Below are positions 1 to 16,629 of a DNA stretch of 64,000 bases, piece by piece. The notes under the pieces are model-generated. The model was given only the letters and a program-made list of their open reading frames with translations, had not been told where the DNA came from and ran no database searches. Origin of the DNA: Thamnaconus septentrionalis (Eukaryota; Chordata; Actinopteri; Tetraodontiformes; Monacanthidae); assembly GCA_009823395.1 (NCBI GenBank), contig CM020515.1, positions 18,944,989 to 19,008,988 of the forward strand, in the 5' to 3' direction. The first letter of the stretch is position 1; each line of letters begins with the position of its first letter. The position numbers were made by a program, and so were the translations under genes.

Positions 1-524
1 GGCTCGGAGGGGGGTTAAACACTGTCGACTCCGCTCGTATACATCGCCTACATACATATATACACCTTGGTTATTTATATCATTTTATATTAACTATGTG
101 TTGGCTGAGTCGTGGTTGATGTGAAAGAGGATCAGAGCCACAAGAGAACAAAAATTACAGGAAGGACAAATTTATTGAGGTTTATTTCAAGTCGACGTAA
201 AAAAAAACCCCGAAATTTTCTTTATTCTCAAAATTTCGACTTTACTCTCGGAAAAATTCAACTTTACTCTCGAATTGGAAACTTGGAAAAAAAAATTCCA
301 TCTGAATTTTTCTCTTTGTGGCCCTAATCCTCTGCAGGACGTTTGATCCAAAGCCCTTGTTGAGACGAACAACGCGCCGGGACGTGACGTGACTCCGCCC
401 CCTCCACGCCACGCTCGTTCCAGAATGCTAAGCTAACACTACGAGACTGCCGCCGCCGTCATGCATCATTACTGGTCCTCATTCAGCGGCTGGGGGATAC
501 ATTACATTAGTGTCTATGGTTTAT

Positions 525-563
<39 letters not shown>
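525..563. repeat. (GT)n microsatellite
   Basis: About 18 GT units followed by a run of G. Confidence 0.9.
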
Positions 564-566
<3 letters not shown>

Positions 567-837
567 GGGGGGGGTCGAGCAGAGGTTAGCATGGCACGCT
601 AACACTTTTGGCAACAGGAAGTCGGTGGCTGTCTGACGGTTCGGCCAATCAGATTAAATGGAGTGGAGTCGCAACCAGGAAGTGATACCAGGAAGTGATG
701 CAAAGTGATGCAGGGACGGACCAATCACAGCCACCCACCGAGGAGCGATGCACAATACTGAGGAATTTCCTTCAGCCAATAAGATGCACAATCCGCTCCT
801 ACACGCAGATATTAACAAGATTGTATTTCGGGGTTAT

Positions 838-880
838 TTAATTTAATTTAATTTAATTTAATTTAATTTAATTTAATTTA
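838..880. repeat. (TTTAA)n pentanucleotide array
   Basis: About eight near-perfect TTTAA units in an AT-rich stretch. Confidence 0.9.
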
Positions 881-1741
881 AAAAACCAAAAACCAAAGAA
901 CACCTTTCTGTTTTTCATTTTAACAGATTTCATTTCACTAAACAATAGATTAAATGTTTTGTTTTTTTAGTTTCAATGATCAATATGGTGCATCTCTGAT
1001 TGACATTTTGTTTGTGCGAGTCACAGAGGTCAAAGGTTAAAGAGAGCAGTCATCAAACCACTGTCTCGTCGCCATACCAGCTTTCAAAAATGCAGCAACA
1101 GAGCAAAAATATTAAGAACGGTGAACATAAATAAAAGATTTGACACGAGCATAAAGTGGCAGCACATGTCGGCCAATCAGGAGTCGGCGTCCAGGTAAAC
1201 ACAAACACACAAACAAACAAATAAATAACCCCCTGGTGGACGGGCTGAACTCATAGGGGTCAAAGGTCAGGAAGGGGAGCTCATCTGCCCCCAAAAAACA
1301 ATTTTCTTGTTTTTCACTCAACATCCTACTGACATCCCATTGGACCTGCCGACGACAGTGGCAAAAACACACACAAACAACAACAACAACAACAGATTAA
1401 AAAAAAAAGAGCAGCATTCAGTGGTGCTCAGTCTGCGGCCAGCAGGGGGCTCCAGTGTGACCAGGACAGAAATAAAAAGCTGTAAACTTAAAGCAAACAG
1501 TAGAACTAAGCTAAACTTCCAGTGATCAGCTGATCGGTCAGGTGATCGGCTGATCAGCTGATCGACACGTGACGCTGCAGACAGTCAGGTTCGCTCTGAT
1601 TGGACGTCAATGATTGAAAAAAAAAAAAACAAGCAGGAAATTAGTGTCAAACAGTAGCGACTGCGTTATCATGGAGGAACCATGTGACCCAACCATGTGA
1701 CCCTGTGATGAACTTTGCTCTGGGCCACACCCGTCGCCGTG

Positions 1742-1745
<4 letters not shown>

Positions 1746-1790
<45 letters not shown>
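1746..1790. repeat. (CA)n microsatellite
   Basis: About 22 uninterrupted CA units; a shorter CA block follows at 1907-1937. Confidence 0.9.
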
Positions 1791-1791
<1 letters not shown>

Positions 1792-2178
1792 TAAACTGGA
1801 GCGCTTCCTGCTTGCTGCAAACAGGCCGGACCCCGCCCACCAGAGACAGAGGCCACGCCTACTGTCACCTACAAACTAAAAACCCCGCCTGGAGACACCA
1901 GTCGCGCACACACACACACACACACACTGACACACACAGGTGTGGTTTTACAGTGCTTCCAGCAGCACTTCAAATGCACGTCTTAAAAAAAAACAAACAA
2001 AACAGCACCCAGCTGAGTGGGGGAGGGGGCCAAGGGGGCGTGTCCAGGTGTGTTGGGAGTCATGTGATGTGTGTGACTTCAGATATGGATAAACTGCATA
2101 GGTAGGTAGCATCTGTGACATCTGAGGGAGGAGTCGCTCTCAGGAGGAAGGCCGTCGGTGAGCACAAGCCTTCACTGG

Positions 2179-2180
<2 letters not shown>

Positions 2181-2231
<51 letters not shown>
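2181..2231. repeat. (TG)n microsatellite
   Basis: About 24 TG units just beyond the paqr4 stop codon, probably in or near its 3'UTR. Confidence 0.85.
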
Positions 2232-2233
<2 letters not shown>

Positions 2234-2416
2234 CTGCACCGGTGGGCCAACGGCTGCCAAGAAGACTGCCAGCTGCGTGCTACGTTAGTTAGCCCGCCGC
2301 GCAGCGCCGGGACGGCCGACGATATGAGCGTTCTGAGGCGCCGTCGGGTCGCCCTCAGCCCCGCCCCCTGCAGAGGTCAGCGAGGCGGCTGGGGTCGGGG
2401 GTCGGGGGGTCGGGGG

Positions 2417-7678
<5,262 letters not shown>

Positions 7679-7786
7679 GGCGAACAGAACCGTGAGCAGG
7701 ACCCCGCCGAACAGGTAGAACACGGACTGCACGCCGATGTACACGTTCAGCAGGATGATTGCGACCAGAACCTTGTGGGATACCAT

Positions 7787-8600
7787 GGCATTGGTTGGTG
7801 ATTCAAACTGATATATGTATCCAATACAGTTAGCCTGCTAGCTCCGAGCTAGGAGGCTCCGGTGAGGGTAGGGGGGGGGGTTCCTCAGCGCTACCCGGCG
7901 ACGACGCGTCTCCGCCGCCGCTCTTGGCTCCGAAGCGCCGGTACCGGTACCGGAACCGGTGCGAGTGTCACCGGCAGCGGCAGCAGCTGCACCGGAGACT
8001 GACACGCTCGGCCGCAGACATGGCGCGATCCCGGGGCGCTCATCACATGTTGGGCATGTTTGTGGGGACCGAGTGCCTCCTCCTCCGACACCGCTAACAT
8101 CCCAGCGGCGGCCGGGGAGGGTTGGAGGAGGGGAGCGGGGCGGCCATGGGGGCTCCGCCGGAGGATGCAGCGGGATCCCAGCGGTCACTGCGGCGCTCTG
8201 ATCGCGACCCGTCCGACGCTGTTAGGAAAGGAAGGAAGGACGGAAGGACGGAAGGACAGAAGGAAGGAAGGACGGAGGAAGGAAGGACTCCGCCGCCGAG
8301 ATTTGGCCGACAGCGGGGCTAGCAGAGCCGGCGCGGCGGCTACCGACGTCCCTCGGATGGAGCAGCTGGCGTCGTTCGCGGCGGTTGGTTCCGGTCCGTA
8401 AACCTCGGGTTGAGCCTCCACCGCATGTGTTCCATCGTGCGGGGGCTCCGCCGTTATTTCCGGCCGCCGGCTGCGTTCCGCGGAGTGTGGAGTCTCCTCT
8501 TCCCCAGGCGGCCCTGAATCCCCTGCATCGTCCTCGACCGACGGCGCGTCTGTCCGTCCGTCACTGCGGGGATTAAGGAAGAGCCACGCTTCCGGTCCGC
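7787..8600 (-). promoter_or_regulatory. CpG-rich promoter region of paqr4
   Basis: GC-rich, CpG-dense DNA immediately 5' of paqr4 exon 1, including an inverted GGTACCGGTACCGG cluster near 7940-7965 and AAGGACGG-type short repeats at 8228-8290. No TATA box is evident. It resembles a housekeeping promoter; the transcription start is not resolved. Confidence 0.55.
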
Positions 8601-9199
8601 GGGGGGCTTTCAAAGTAAAATTTGAGGCGCTGGAAGTGTTTCCTCGGGGTGTGTGAACAGGGTGAGGTCGTGACTTACACGACGGTGGTGGCAATAAATC
8701 GGTATCGGAACCGTCTACATGACTGTTTGTATGATTCCAATTGTTACTCTGGTTGTTTGGGTTTGCTGATGAGATGTTTCCAGTGTGGCCTTATAACAGT
8801 CGGCCTCCTGTCGCCATTCCTATGAAATAGAGAACAGGAATTCTTCTCAAATAAAGCTGCTGAACATCAATCGACAGAGCTACAAGTTGGGGTGTTGTTG
8901 TGTGGAAGAATCTCCCGCAGCCCCTCTGTCGCCACCAGCCTTTGATTCAAACAGTTCCCTTTGATTTCAAGGTTTTTCCTTTGAATCAAAGGAGTCTAAT
9001 CAGAGGCGGAGCCAGGGGTGTTTTAAATTTGATTGGACCCCCAGAGTGCCACCCCTTAAATGTAATTGGCTCAGGAAGGTAGAATGATTATAAAGAACTA
9101 TGGTAATGGTCCTCAAATATGGCAAGGAACTTCAAAAAAAACCTGGTGATGGAATGCAAGCTCCACCCACCCAAAAAAACCTCTCCCCCATTGCCACCC

Positions 9200-9665
9200 C
9201 AAGGCTAAAAGGTTTTGATGCGTTCTGATGGTTTTTCACAAACAAATATGGCAATAAATATAGATGGTATATTGCGAAAAGTGTCATGGAAAGGTTTTTT
9301 CTGATGGTTTTGACACGTATCCATATAGAGGTATATTGCGAAAGTGAGGTGACACGACGGAGGGTCACGTGACCAGTCCACAGACCAGTGAAAATGGCTC
9401 ATTGTGATTGGACGGAGGAGGAGACGGAATATTTTTTAAAAGTCATCAAAGAGAAAAATACTGCAACCATTCTGGACAGCAAACAAACGTAAACAAACCA
9501 AAGCAAATGTAATTCGAGATTTGACGAGAATTGCGGCTTAACTTAATGTGCTTCACGCCATTCAATGAAAACGCCTGCAAATCGCTGTTGTAGTTGAAAT
9601 TTTTTATTATTTTTTTTTTTAGAAATATCACTTTTATTTTGCGAAAAACTGTCATGGAAAAGCAG
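9200..9665. repeat. Dispersed repeat family, copy 1
   Basis: Shares phrases with 42130-42400 and 58395-58575: 'tattgcgaaa', 'tgtcatgg', 'gtatccatatagag', 'aatgaaaacgcctgcaaat' and 'tttattttgcgaaaa'. Short, divergent, without visible coding capacity; class unknown, probably an old non-autonomous element. Confidence 0.55.
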
Positions 9666-10410
9666 CTAGTGAGTCTAATCGGGCTCTGGGCGAGTAGATC
9701 GTCAGGCGGCGGTGAGTTTTATTTTGAAATTTCATCTCTTCATCTTCTTCCTCCTGTTCTGGCGGGTTTGGTGCACCTTGGTCGCGCGGAGCGGAGCTGC
9801 AGCTGCCTTGAATACAGGCGGAAATATCGCATTTATCACTTCATCTCACACGCGCTCAACGCGAGAAATGGTCGCGAGCAACAATAAACATCCTCTCTAG
9901 TGACGCTTAAAGGCAGTGGGGTTTTTTTTTCTTTTAAATGTACGTGTGAATAAAGCCGGATTTCTCAACACATCGAAAATCGCCCCCCACGTGCAAAAAT
10001 CTTTCCAGACGCCCAGATTTTGATTCTGTGATCTTGTAAATCCTCTGATTTATAGAGTAAAGACAAGAAAGATCACGTGACATTTTGACCGCTGCAATAT
10101 AATATAGCCACGTGCTATTTGTCTGTGTTGAGTCTGTGTGAAACTATGACGAAGAGCGAACGGACCGATTCATGTATCATTATTTCAATGTTTAATGTTT
10201 AATGTTTTTTTGTTTGTTTGTTTTTTTTTTTACCTCGCTTGATGTTGTTGCTGCCCCGCCGTTGTGTAAGATGCGCGCGGAGTGCCAGGTTTCCCAGACG
10301 TCCTTGAAGGCAGCAGGTGATGGCGGTAATCCCTCGGCGGGGAGAGAGAGAGGACAGCTGAGGCGCAGGATGAATCACACCAGCTCGGCCCTCAGCAGCG
10401 CCCCCTGCTG

Positions 10411-10411
<1 letters not shown>

Positions 10412-10461
<50 letters not shown>

Positions 10462-10563
10462 CACAGCACACACACACACAACACAGCACAACATGCTGCC
10501 ACAGACAGTTCACAATAATAATAATAATAATAATAATAATGACAATAAAAATAATAATAATAA
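10412..10563. repeat. (CA)n followed by (AAT)n
   Basis: CA repeats at 10412-10490 with GCACA interruptions, then about ten AAT units at 10516-10563. Confidence 0.9.
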
Positions 10564-10589
10564 GAAGAAGAATCTGTGGAGTTGCATGG

Positions 10590-10935
10590 AGTGGAGTTTG
10601 CATGTTCTTCAGTGTCTGCTGGGTCCTCCAGGTTCTCCAGTGTCTGCTGGGCTCTCCAGGTTCTCCAGCTTCCTCACACACTCCAAAAACATGCATGTGA
10701 GGTGAACTGGAAACTCTAGATTGTCAGTAGGTGTGTGTGTGTGAGTGTGAATGGTTGTGTGTCTCTATGTGTCCCTAATAAAGTGTCCACTGGTCCAGGG
10801 TGTCACCCTGCCTTCACCCAGTGGCTGCTGGGAGAGGTTCCAGCAGACCCCCAGCACCCTGAGAGCAGGAGGAACTGGGAACTGGGTATTGGACATGGCT
10901 GGATGGATGGATGAATGGATGGATGGATAATAATA
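10590..10935 (+). mobile_element. SINE/LINE 3' tail, 5'-truncated copy
   Basis: Contains the teleost retroelement tail 'tttgcatgttcttcagtgtc', the TCTCCAGG repeats, 'gtgaatggttgtgtgtctct', the 'ccagggtgtcaccctgcctt' block and a terminal (GGAT)n. The full element at 55068-55497 matches it over the whole tail. The tRNA-like head is missing, as expected from aborted reverse transcription. Confidence 0.75.
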
Positions 10936-11399
10936 ATAATAATAATAATAATGCCTTTTTATGCCACAACTGCGTTCAACAGTCGACGGTTTTCCTCCAA
11001 AAAACAGCAAAAGCTTCATCTTCCATTCAGCACGATAACGTTCCTGACGGTTGCGTGGATTATTTTGGCCTGTTTCTGTTTGAGTGGTCTTCCATTTCAG
11101 AAGAAATGAGTCTCTCCCCCCCCCCCACCCCCACCTCCACCACCACTGCCACCACTGCCACAACACCATTTCAGAGAATTGATGATGGTGGTCTTCTGTG
11201 CTGCTTTCATGACTGCTTGATTCCACGGAAGTCACATCCGCTAGAAGTTTGCGTGCAGACCACCGGCTCCGCCCCCTCAGCTCTTCTGGCTCGGTGAAAC
11301 CATCAAACCGCTGACACCTCGCCGCCCCCAACACCCACACACAGACACACACACACACTTCGTGCTGCTCTGACAACAGACCACCCTCACCTCGCATCA

Positions 11400-11463
11400 A
11401 CACCCCCTGTCCTGCTGCCTGACTGTCAGTCAGCCTCGGCAGTGTGAGCGGAGCAGACGCAAG
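11400..11463 (+). other. prf1: Candidate 5'UTR exon of prf1
   Basis: The prf1 coding exon is preceded by a good acceptor (cctcttccag, ending at 12765), so an upstream non-coding exon must exist. The best donor upstream on the plus strand is acgcaag|gtgagtg at 11463/11464. The exon start is not defined. Confidence 0.4.
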
Positions 11464-12041
11464 GTGAGTGAAGAGCTTCACAGAGGAAACTTATTTCAAA
11501 CCCTCTTAATACGTTGATGGCACAGAGGCCGCCTCGACATATTGTCATTTCATGGCTGTGGAATTGTCAAATATGTTTTCAGCAGAACCTCAACTTTCAG
11601 TACCCGCTAGTTATTGACCTTCATTGTGTGGCCCGGAGTGTCATTCTTCTATTTGGCCCGCGAGTCAAAATATACAAAGTCACTACTGGAGCTGCTGACT
11701 CGCCGGTATTACGCAGCACATGTAGCGCTAAAACTACAATCCGCAGAATGCTCTGCTGGTATGTTGGTGCGTCAACAGGACAGGACGTTCATTCAAGGAT
11801 ATATTATTTAATTGGTTTATTGTTGTTATTTTACTTTTGAGATTTATTTTTAGGGAAAAAGGTTACAATTGAAATTTGAAATTTGTTTAGTTTAAATTTA
11901 AATCAGAATGCTGCAAATACAAAAGAGGCATACGATTTTATGTATTTATATATTTATATTTACATATTTATTTTGGCAAGTGTCTTAAATTTGAAATTAT
12001 ATTTTGCTTGTGTGAAATATGAAGTTATTCATTGTGTGGTA

Positions 12042-12429
12042 TAGTGTTGTCAAAAATATCGAGATATGGATCATTTTTCGATACTGAAAATTAAAAGCGA
12101 TACGATATGACTTCTCCGTAGTATTGATATATCGGTACTACACTGAGGCGGCGTGCGGCGGCGTGAACACACACACAAACACTCCGAGCGCTCCCTCTGC
12201 CACCTCCCAGCAAGGCAGGAAAGGAGGGGGATGGCGTCGCGAAGAGACTTCTGTGGGACTTTAGCCCGATCTCCGACCGCCACGCCCCCCTCCCGCCCCT
12301 CCTAGCTACCCCCCAACCCCCCAAACCTCTCGAAACTTCCGCGGTGGCTAGTATCGAAAATCATATTGAAAATCAATACTTTGCCAAATATCGTATCAAA
12401 GTCTGATATCGAGTATCGTGACAACACTA
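12042..12429. mobile_element. Non-autonomous hAT element with 8-bp target duplication
   Basis: The ends are inverted: TAGTGTTGTCA at the left and its complement TGACAACACTA at the right. Identical 8-bp direct repeats GTGTGGTA flank it (12034-12041 and 12430-12437), the diagnostic length for hAT insertions. The inside has ATATCGATA-like terminal repeats and a GC-rich core (12150-12340). No transposase is present. It interrupts an older repeat. Confidence 0.88.
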
Positions 12430-12437
12430 GTGTGGTA

Positions 12438-12608
12438 TTATGCTTTGCTTGTTCCATATTCAGGTTGAAGCAAAACTTCATATAAAAAGGTTCACTGTTC
12501 TACCTGGAGGAAGGTTTTTTTTCAATAAATGTCAATATTAGCCTGCAACTTTGTTCAAGTTTTATTCATAATTTTTGCCTCGCTGTGTATTTGAGTTTGA
12601 CACCTGTG
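12438..12608. mobile_element. Older hAT-like remnant (right part)
   Basis: Matches 18743-18922: 'ttccatattca.gttgaagc', 'aaaacttcatataaaaa', 'gttctacctgga', ending in GAGTTTGACACCTGTG. The left part is split off by the 12042-12429 insertion and is less clear. Confidence 0.6.
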
Positions 12609-12776
12609 TGGTAACCTAACCAACCAATCAGAGGCCTTGTTGCTGCTGCTGCGTTAAGGAGATGATGGATTCATCCAGTTAGAAATTGAAGCTCTCGGCA
12701 AAATGACTTTTTGGTTGGTGTCGAATTAACGAAGCACAAATGTGTGTCTTGGTTTCCTCTTCCAGGTGAAACCATC

Positions 12777-15700
12777 ATGAGTTTCCATCAGTTCATCCCG
12801 CCCTGGCTCCGCCTTCTCCTCGCCACCCTGACGCTGCTTGCTCTGCCTCGCGGCGCGCTGCCGGCCTGCACGGAGGGCACTGTGGCGGAGTGCGCCGAGG
12901 CCGAGTTCGCCCCGGGCACCAACCTGGCCGGCGAGGGCTTCGACATCACCCGCATGGAGCGCAAGGGTGCCTTCGTCCTCAACATGAACCTCTGGAAGAG
13001 GCGGGACCGGCGCTGCATGCTGTGCACCAACCCCTACCTGGAGCAGAAGCGGCAGAAGCTGCCGCTGGCCGTGGTGGACTGGAGGCCCCAGCAGTCCTGC
13101 AGCTCCAAGGTGTCCAGCCGGCTGCACCGCTCCAGTGAGTCCCTGGTGGCCTCCAGCTCCTCGTCGGTGGAAAACGACTGGAAGGCCAACCTGCAGGTGG
13201 ACGCCGGGCGAAAAAGCTCCTCGCTCATGCTGGCCGGGACTCAGTCCAAGCTGGCCGAGTACTCCATGGACAAGAGCAAGAGCGACCGCTTCAGCTTCAC
13301 CAGCCTGGGCATGACCTGCAGCTACTACAGGTAGGAGGTCCAGTGTGGAATATTTGGAGATTTTGAGAAGAAACAGCGACATCAAGTGGTCGTATTTTAC
13401 CCTCCCTCTCCTGAGCTTGCCAGCGAACTACAGTGGCCTGAACACCCAAACCTGGATACCTCGTTCACCTTCTTCTTTGTTGGTTTACTTGAAGACACAA
13501 GCGTTCACCAAGTACAAACTGAGCTGTCAGGCAGCTGGATTGTCCACACCAGGCTTCCTTAGAAATATGGCGGTGCAAGATGGCAGCTAACTGGCAGCAA
13601 GAGCCTTGCTATATGTTTTCATGTCTAAATAAGAACCCTTCTATGGCGCCGTCCTCTTCTGTTTGCCTCCACAGACTAAAGTTTGAAAAGATTCTGATGC
13701 TTCTGATGGCTTTACTGTCCAGTTTGTAATTGCAGCGCCCCCTACCACTCGCATGTCAGTTGAAGTGTCACTCTGTCTGGCAAAAAAAAAAAAGAAAAAA
13801 AAAGCTGAATTTTGAGAGCTAAATTCAATGTTAATTAGTTGGCCGGCAAATCTTTGAAAAATGTGATTGATTTTTGATTCAAAAGATAGAAGATGGGTTA
13901 TGCTGCAGAATGACCTCATGGTAAAAAGAGGTACTGGAATTTGACCGTGTTATTTTTGTTGTTGTTGTTTCTGACTGTTGTGTGTTGGCTTCTTGCCCAC
14001 AGCTACCGAGTCCGCAGGTCGCCGCAGCTCCACCCAGAGTTCCACAAGGCACTCCAGCATCTGCCCAGCAAGTATTCCCCGACAGCAAGCAGCACTTCTA
14101 CAAACTCATCGACACCTTCGGCACCCACTACATCACCAAGGTAACCACCGGGGGGCGGCGGCGAGCCAGGAAATCAGGAAGTAGAGCTTGAGGGCTGGCC
14201 ACAGTGCCCCCTGTGGGAGATTTCTTCACCTCCACCACATGAGCACCAGGTGGTCCTGCAAGTGTGCTGAGCCGCTGGTGTGTGCTTGCAGGTGAAGCTA
14301 GGGGGCAGCGTGCAGTCGGTGACCAGTATCCGGGAGTGCCAGGCCAGCCTGGGCGGCCTCAGCACGAACGAGGTGCAGATGTGTCTGCAGGTGGAGGCGT
14401 CGGCCAGCATCAAAGTGACCGCCAGTGCCGAGGCCAAGCACTGCAAGAAGGACGTGGAGAAGACGGACAGCAAGAGCGCCTTCTCAGACCGCTTCAACGA
14501 CAGGTGCAAGACTCTTCCTCTTCCTCTTCTTCCACCTCCTCTCCTCCTCCTCCACCTCCTCCTCTTCCTACTCTTTCTTCTCCAGCTCCTCCTCCACCTC
14601 TACCTCTTTCTCCTCTTCCTCCTCCTTGTCCTCCCCTTCTTTCTTCATCTCCTCCTCTTCCTCTTCTTCCACCTATTTCTCCTTCTCCTCCTCCTTTTAA
14701 TCCTCCACCCTTCCTCTTCCAACCTTCCTCCTCTTCCACCTTCTCCTCCTTTTCTTCAACTCCACCTCCTCCTCTTCCTCCTTCTTATCTTCTTCTTCCA
14801 CCTGCTCCTCCTCCTCTTCCTCCTTTTCTTCCACTTTCACTTCCTCCTCCTCTTTCTCTTCTACTTCCTCCTCATCTTCTTCCTCCTTCTCCTCGTTTTC
14901 CTCCTCCTTTTCCACCTCTTACTTTTCCCACCTCCTTAGCTCCATCTAACTTCTCTCTCACTCTCTCACTCTCTCAATCGTCCGCAGGTTGACGGAGATC
15001 AGGGGGGGTCGCACCACCGACCCGGACCTCCTCTTCTCGGCCAGCAAGAACCCGTCTGCCTACCAGGAGTGGCTGAACACGCTGCCCCAACACCCCGACT
15101 TGGTCTCCTACTCGCTGGACTCGCTCCACGAGCTGCTGCCGGGCAAGAGCCCGGTGCGGCGCCACCTGCAGGCCGCCATCAGCCACTACATCCTGGAGCG
15201 AGGCCTGTGGCGCAACTGCAGCGAGCGCTGCAGCGCCGGCGTGCGCAGCCAGGGTCCCGACCCCTGCTTGTGCGAGTGCCACAACCAAAAGGCCGTCGGC
15301 AAGGACTGCTGCCCGACCCGCAAGGGTCTGGCCCGGGTCGTCCTGCGGGTGCACCGGGCCGTCGAGCTCTGGGGCGACCACACCACCGCCACCGACGGCT
15401 ACGTCAAGGTCTTCTTCAACAAAATGGAGGTAAAATGATAAACCGCGGTAAAAACGTCTGACGGTTCGTCAAAGCGTTTCAAATTTTAATGAAACCTGCT
15501 GCTCATGGCTCAGAAAAGTGCATGCACAGTAGACAGTCCTGTTGTAAACGAGGTGGAAGGAAGTTCAGCGGACAAGAAATTTTTTCACCATCAAAAAAGA
15601 CAAAGTCTGAAGTCTGTGTGTATTTTGGCTACTACATTTCAACTATAGCGTGATAATAATAATTCTGATGATTGTGGTCACAATTTTTACACCGCTACAT

Positions 15701-16156
15701 CTCCAGGTGGGTCGCACGCCGGTGATCTACAACAACAACAACCCGCACTGGTCCATGGAGCTGGACCTGAGCATCCAGGATCTGACGGTGGGCAGCCTGG
15801 TCCGCTTTGAGGTGTGGGACCAGGACAACCACTGGGACGACGACCTGCTGGGCGCCTGCGACAAGATGGTGGGGTCCGGGTCGGTCCAGGACGTGTGCAG
15901 CCTGCAGCACGGCCGCCTCTACTTCGGCTGGGAGGTCACGTGTGCTCCCAGTCTGACGGGCAGCACCTGCAACACCTACAAGCCCACGCCCATGAATTCC
16001 AGCCTGGCGCCGTTCTACACGTCCCGCCACGCCATGCCTGTCCCGCAGAGGGAGCTGCTGAGGATGGGCGTGTTCCTGGGGGGGGCGGCGGCCTCCGGCA
16101 GGAACCACAGCCAATCAGAGATGGAGGAGGAGGTCCGTCCGCCGTGTCTTCTCTGA
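12777..16156 (+). CDS. prf1: Perforin-1 (MACPF and C2 pore-forming protein)
   Basis: Secreted immune effector of cytotoxic lymphocytes; it forms pores in target membranes. Exons: 12777-13330, 14003-14140, 14292-14503, 14988-15429, 15707-16156, about 598 residues. It begins with a hydrophobic signal peptide, then the MACPF domain, whose signature DTFGTHYITKV ends exon 2. A Cys-rich EGF-like segment (NCSERCSAGV...CLCECH...CCP) follows, then a C2 domain with the calcium-binding aspartates ATDGYVKVFF and EVWDQDNHWDDDLLG, conserved as in perforins. Splice phases agree throughout except exon 2: after HLPSKYSP the frame slips, and one missing base in the C run near 14077-14081 explains both the slip and the exon length (138 instead of 139). 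I infer a consensus error, not a pseudogene. Polyadenylation signal at 16531. Confidence 0.93.
14507..14975. repeat. Polypyrimidine tract (CCTCCTCTTC-like)
   Basis: Intron 3 of prf1 is almost pure C/T on the plus strand for about 470 bases, in irregular CTCCTCCTCTTCC units, running into the acceptor of exon 4. Long polypurine-polypyrimidine tracts can form triplex DNA; here that is inference only. Confidence 0.92.
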
Positions 16157-16483
16157 CTTTCATCCTGATTTTATTCATTGACGGCTCGTTTTTCCACCTT
16201 CTTTTGTTGGTGTTTGCCATAATTGAGGAACCAGGGAGGGAAAAGTGCAGGTTTGTTTGTGGAAGGCAGTGATTTGGTGGTATCTGCTTTTGGTTCTTTT
16301 CATGTTAGCAATATCTAATGTTCTTTCTCATCGCTGGGTTTCAACTTCTCTGATGGTGTCGCGATGTGTCGGGACTGCATGAGAGGGGAAGTGGTGGAGT
16401 TTCCTGTTGATCGGCCGCAGAACATGAGAGAACCTGAAGAGAAACCGACTCACTGACTCACTCACTCACTGACGTCAAATGGT

Positions 16484-16536
16484 TTTATTTAGATTTCATT
16501 GCATTTTGTAAAAATAATGATTCAAAAAAGAATAAA
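16484..16536. promoter_or_regulatory. Opposed polyadenylation signals of prf1 and the elastin-like gene
   Basis: AATAAA on the plus strand at 16531-16536 serves prf1. AATAAA on the minus strand lies at 16484-16489 and suits the convergent gene. The order implies that the two 3'UTRs overlap by several tens of bases. Confidence 0.6.
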
Positions 16537-16629
16537 GACAAGCTTCTCGCCCAGTCTTTGTCTTGGGTGTTGAAGGGGATGGGGGGGGTCAAAGGTCGAC
16601 GTGGTCCACCGGGTTCCTGACGGTGGTGA

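Larger units (their letters stand above)
1..2416. other. Repeat-rich flank beyond paqr4
   Basis: No coding exon is supported here. The stretch holds four clear simple repeats (listed separately), AT-rich unique DNA and copies of short purine or CA tracts. It lies 3' of the minus-strand paqr4 gene, so part of 1500-2416 may be its 3'UTR, but I could not fix a polyadenylation site. Short open frames here are made of CA or GT repeats translated as Thr-His or Cys-Val and were ignored. Confidence 0.6.
8601..11399. other. Intergenic, repeat remnants
   Basis: No coding exon is supported. Contents are an AT-rich dispersed repeat (about 9200-9665), a CA and AAT microsatellite cluster (10412-10563), a SINE 3' half (10590-10935), a second AAT block (10928-10952) and a CCACCACTGCC-like tract near 11120-11160. 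Confidence 0.6.

Noticed and set aside
11514..11840. 108-residue plus-strand frame near prf1
   Set aside because: AT-rich repeat DNA; no recognisable domain, and it lies in the presumed 5'UTR intron of prf1.
14264..14992. Pro-rich or Leu-rich plus-strand frames after prf1 exon 3
   Set aside because: They extend past a clear donor at 14503 into the polypyrimidine intron.
12777..16156. prf1 as a pseudogene
   Set aside because: One single-base slip only, all splice sites and key residues intact, and the same error type recurs in unrelated genes.
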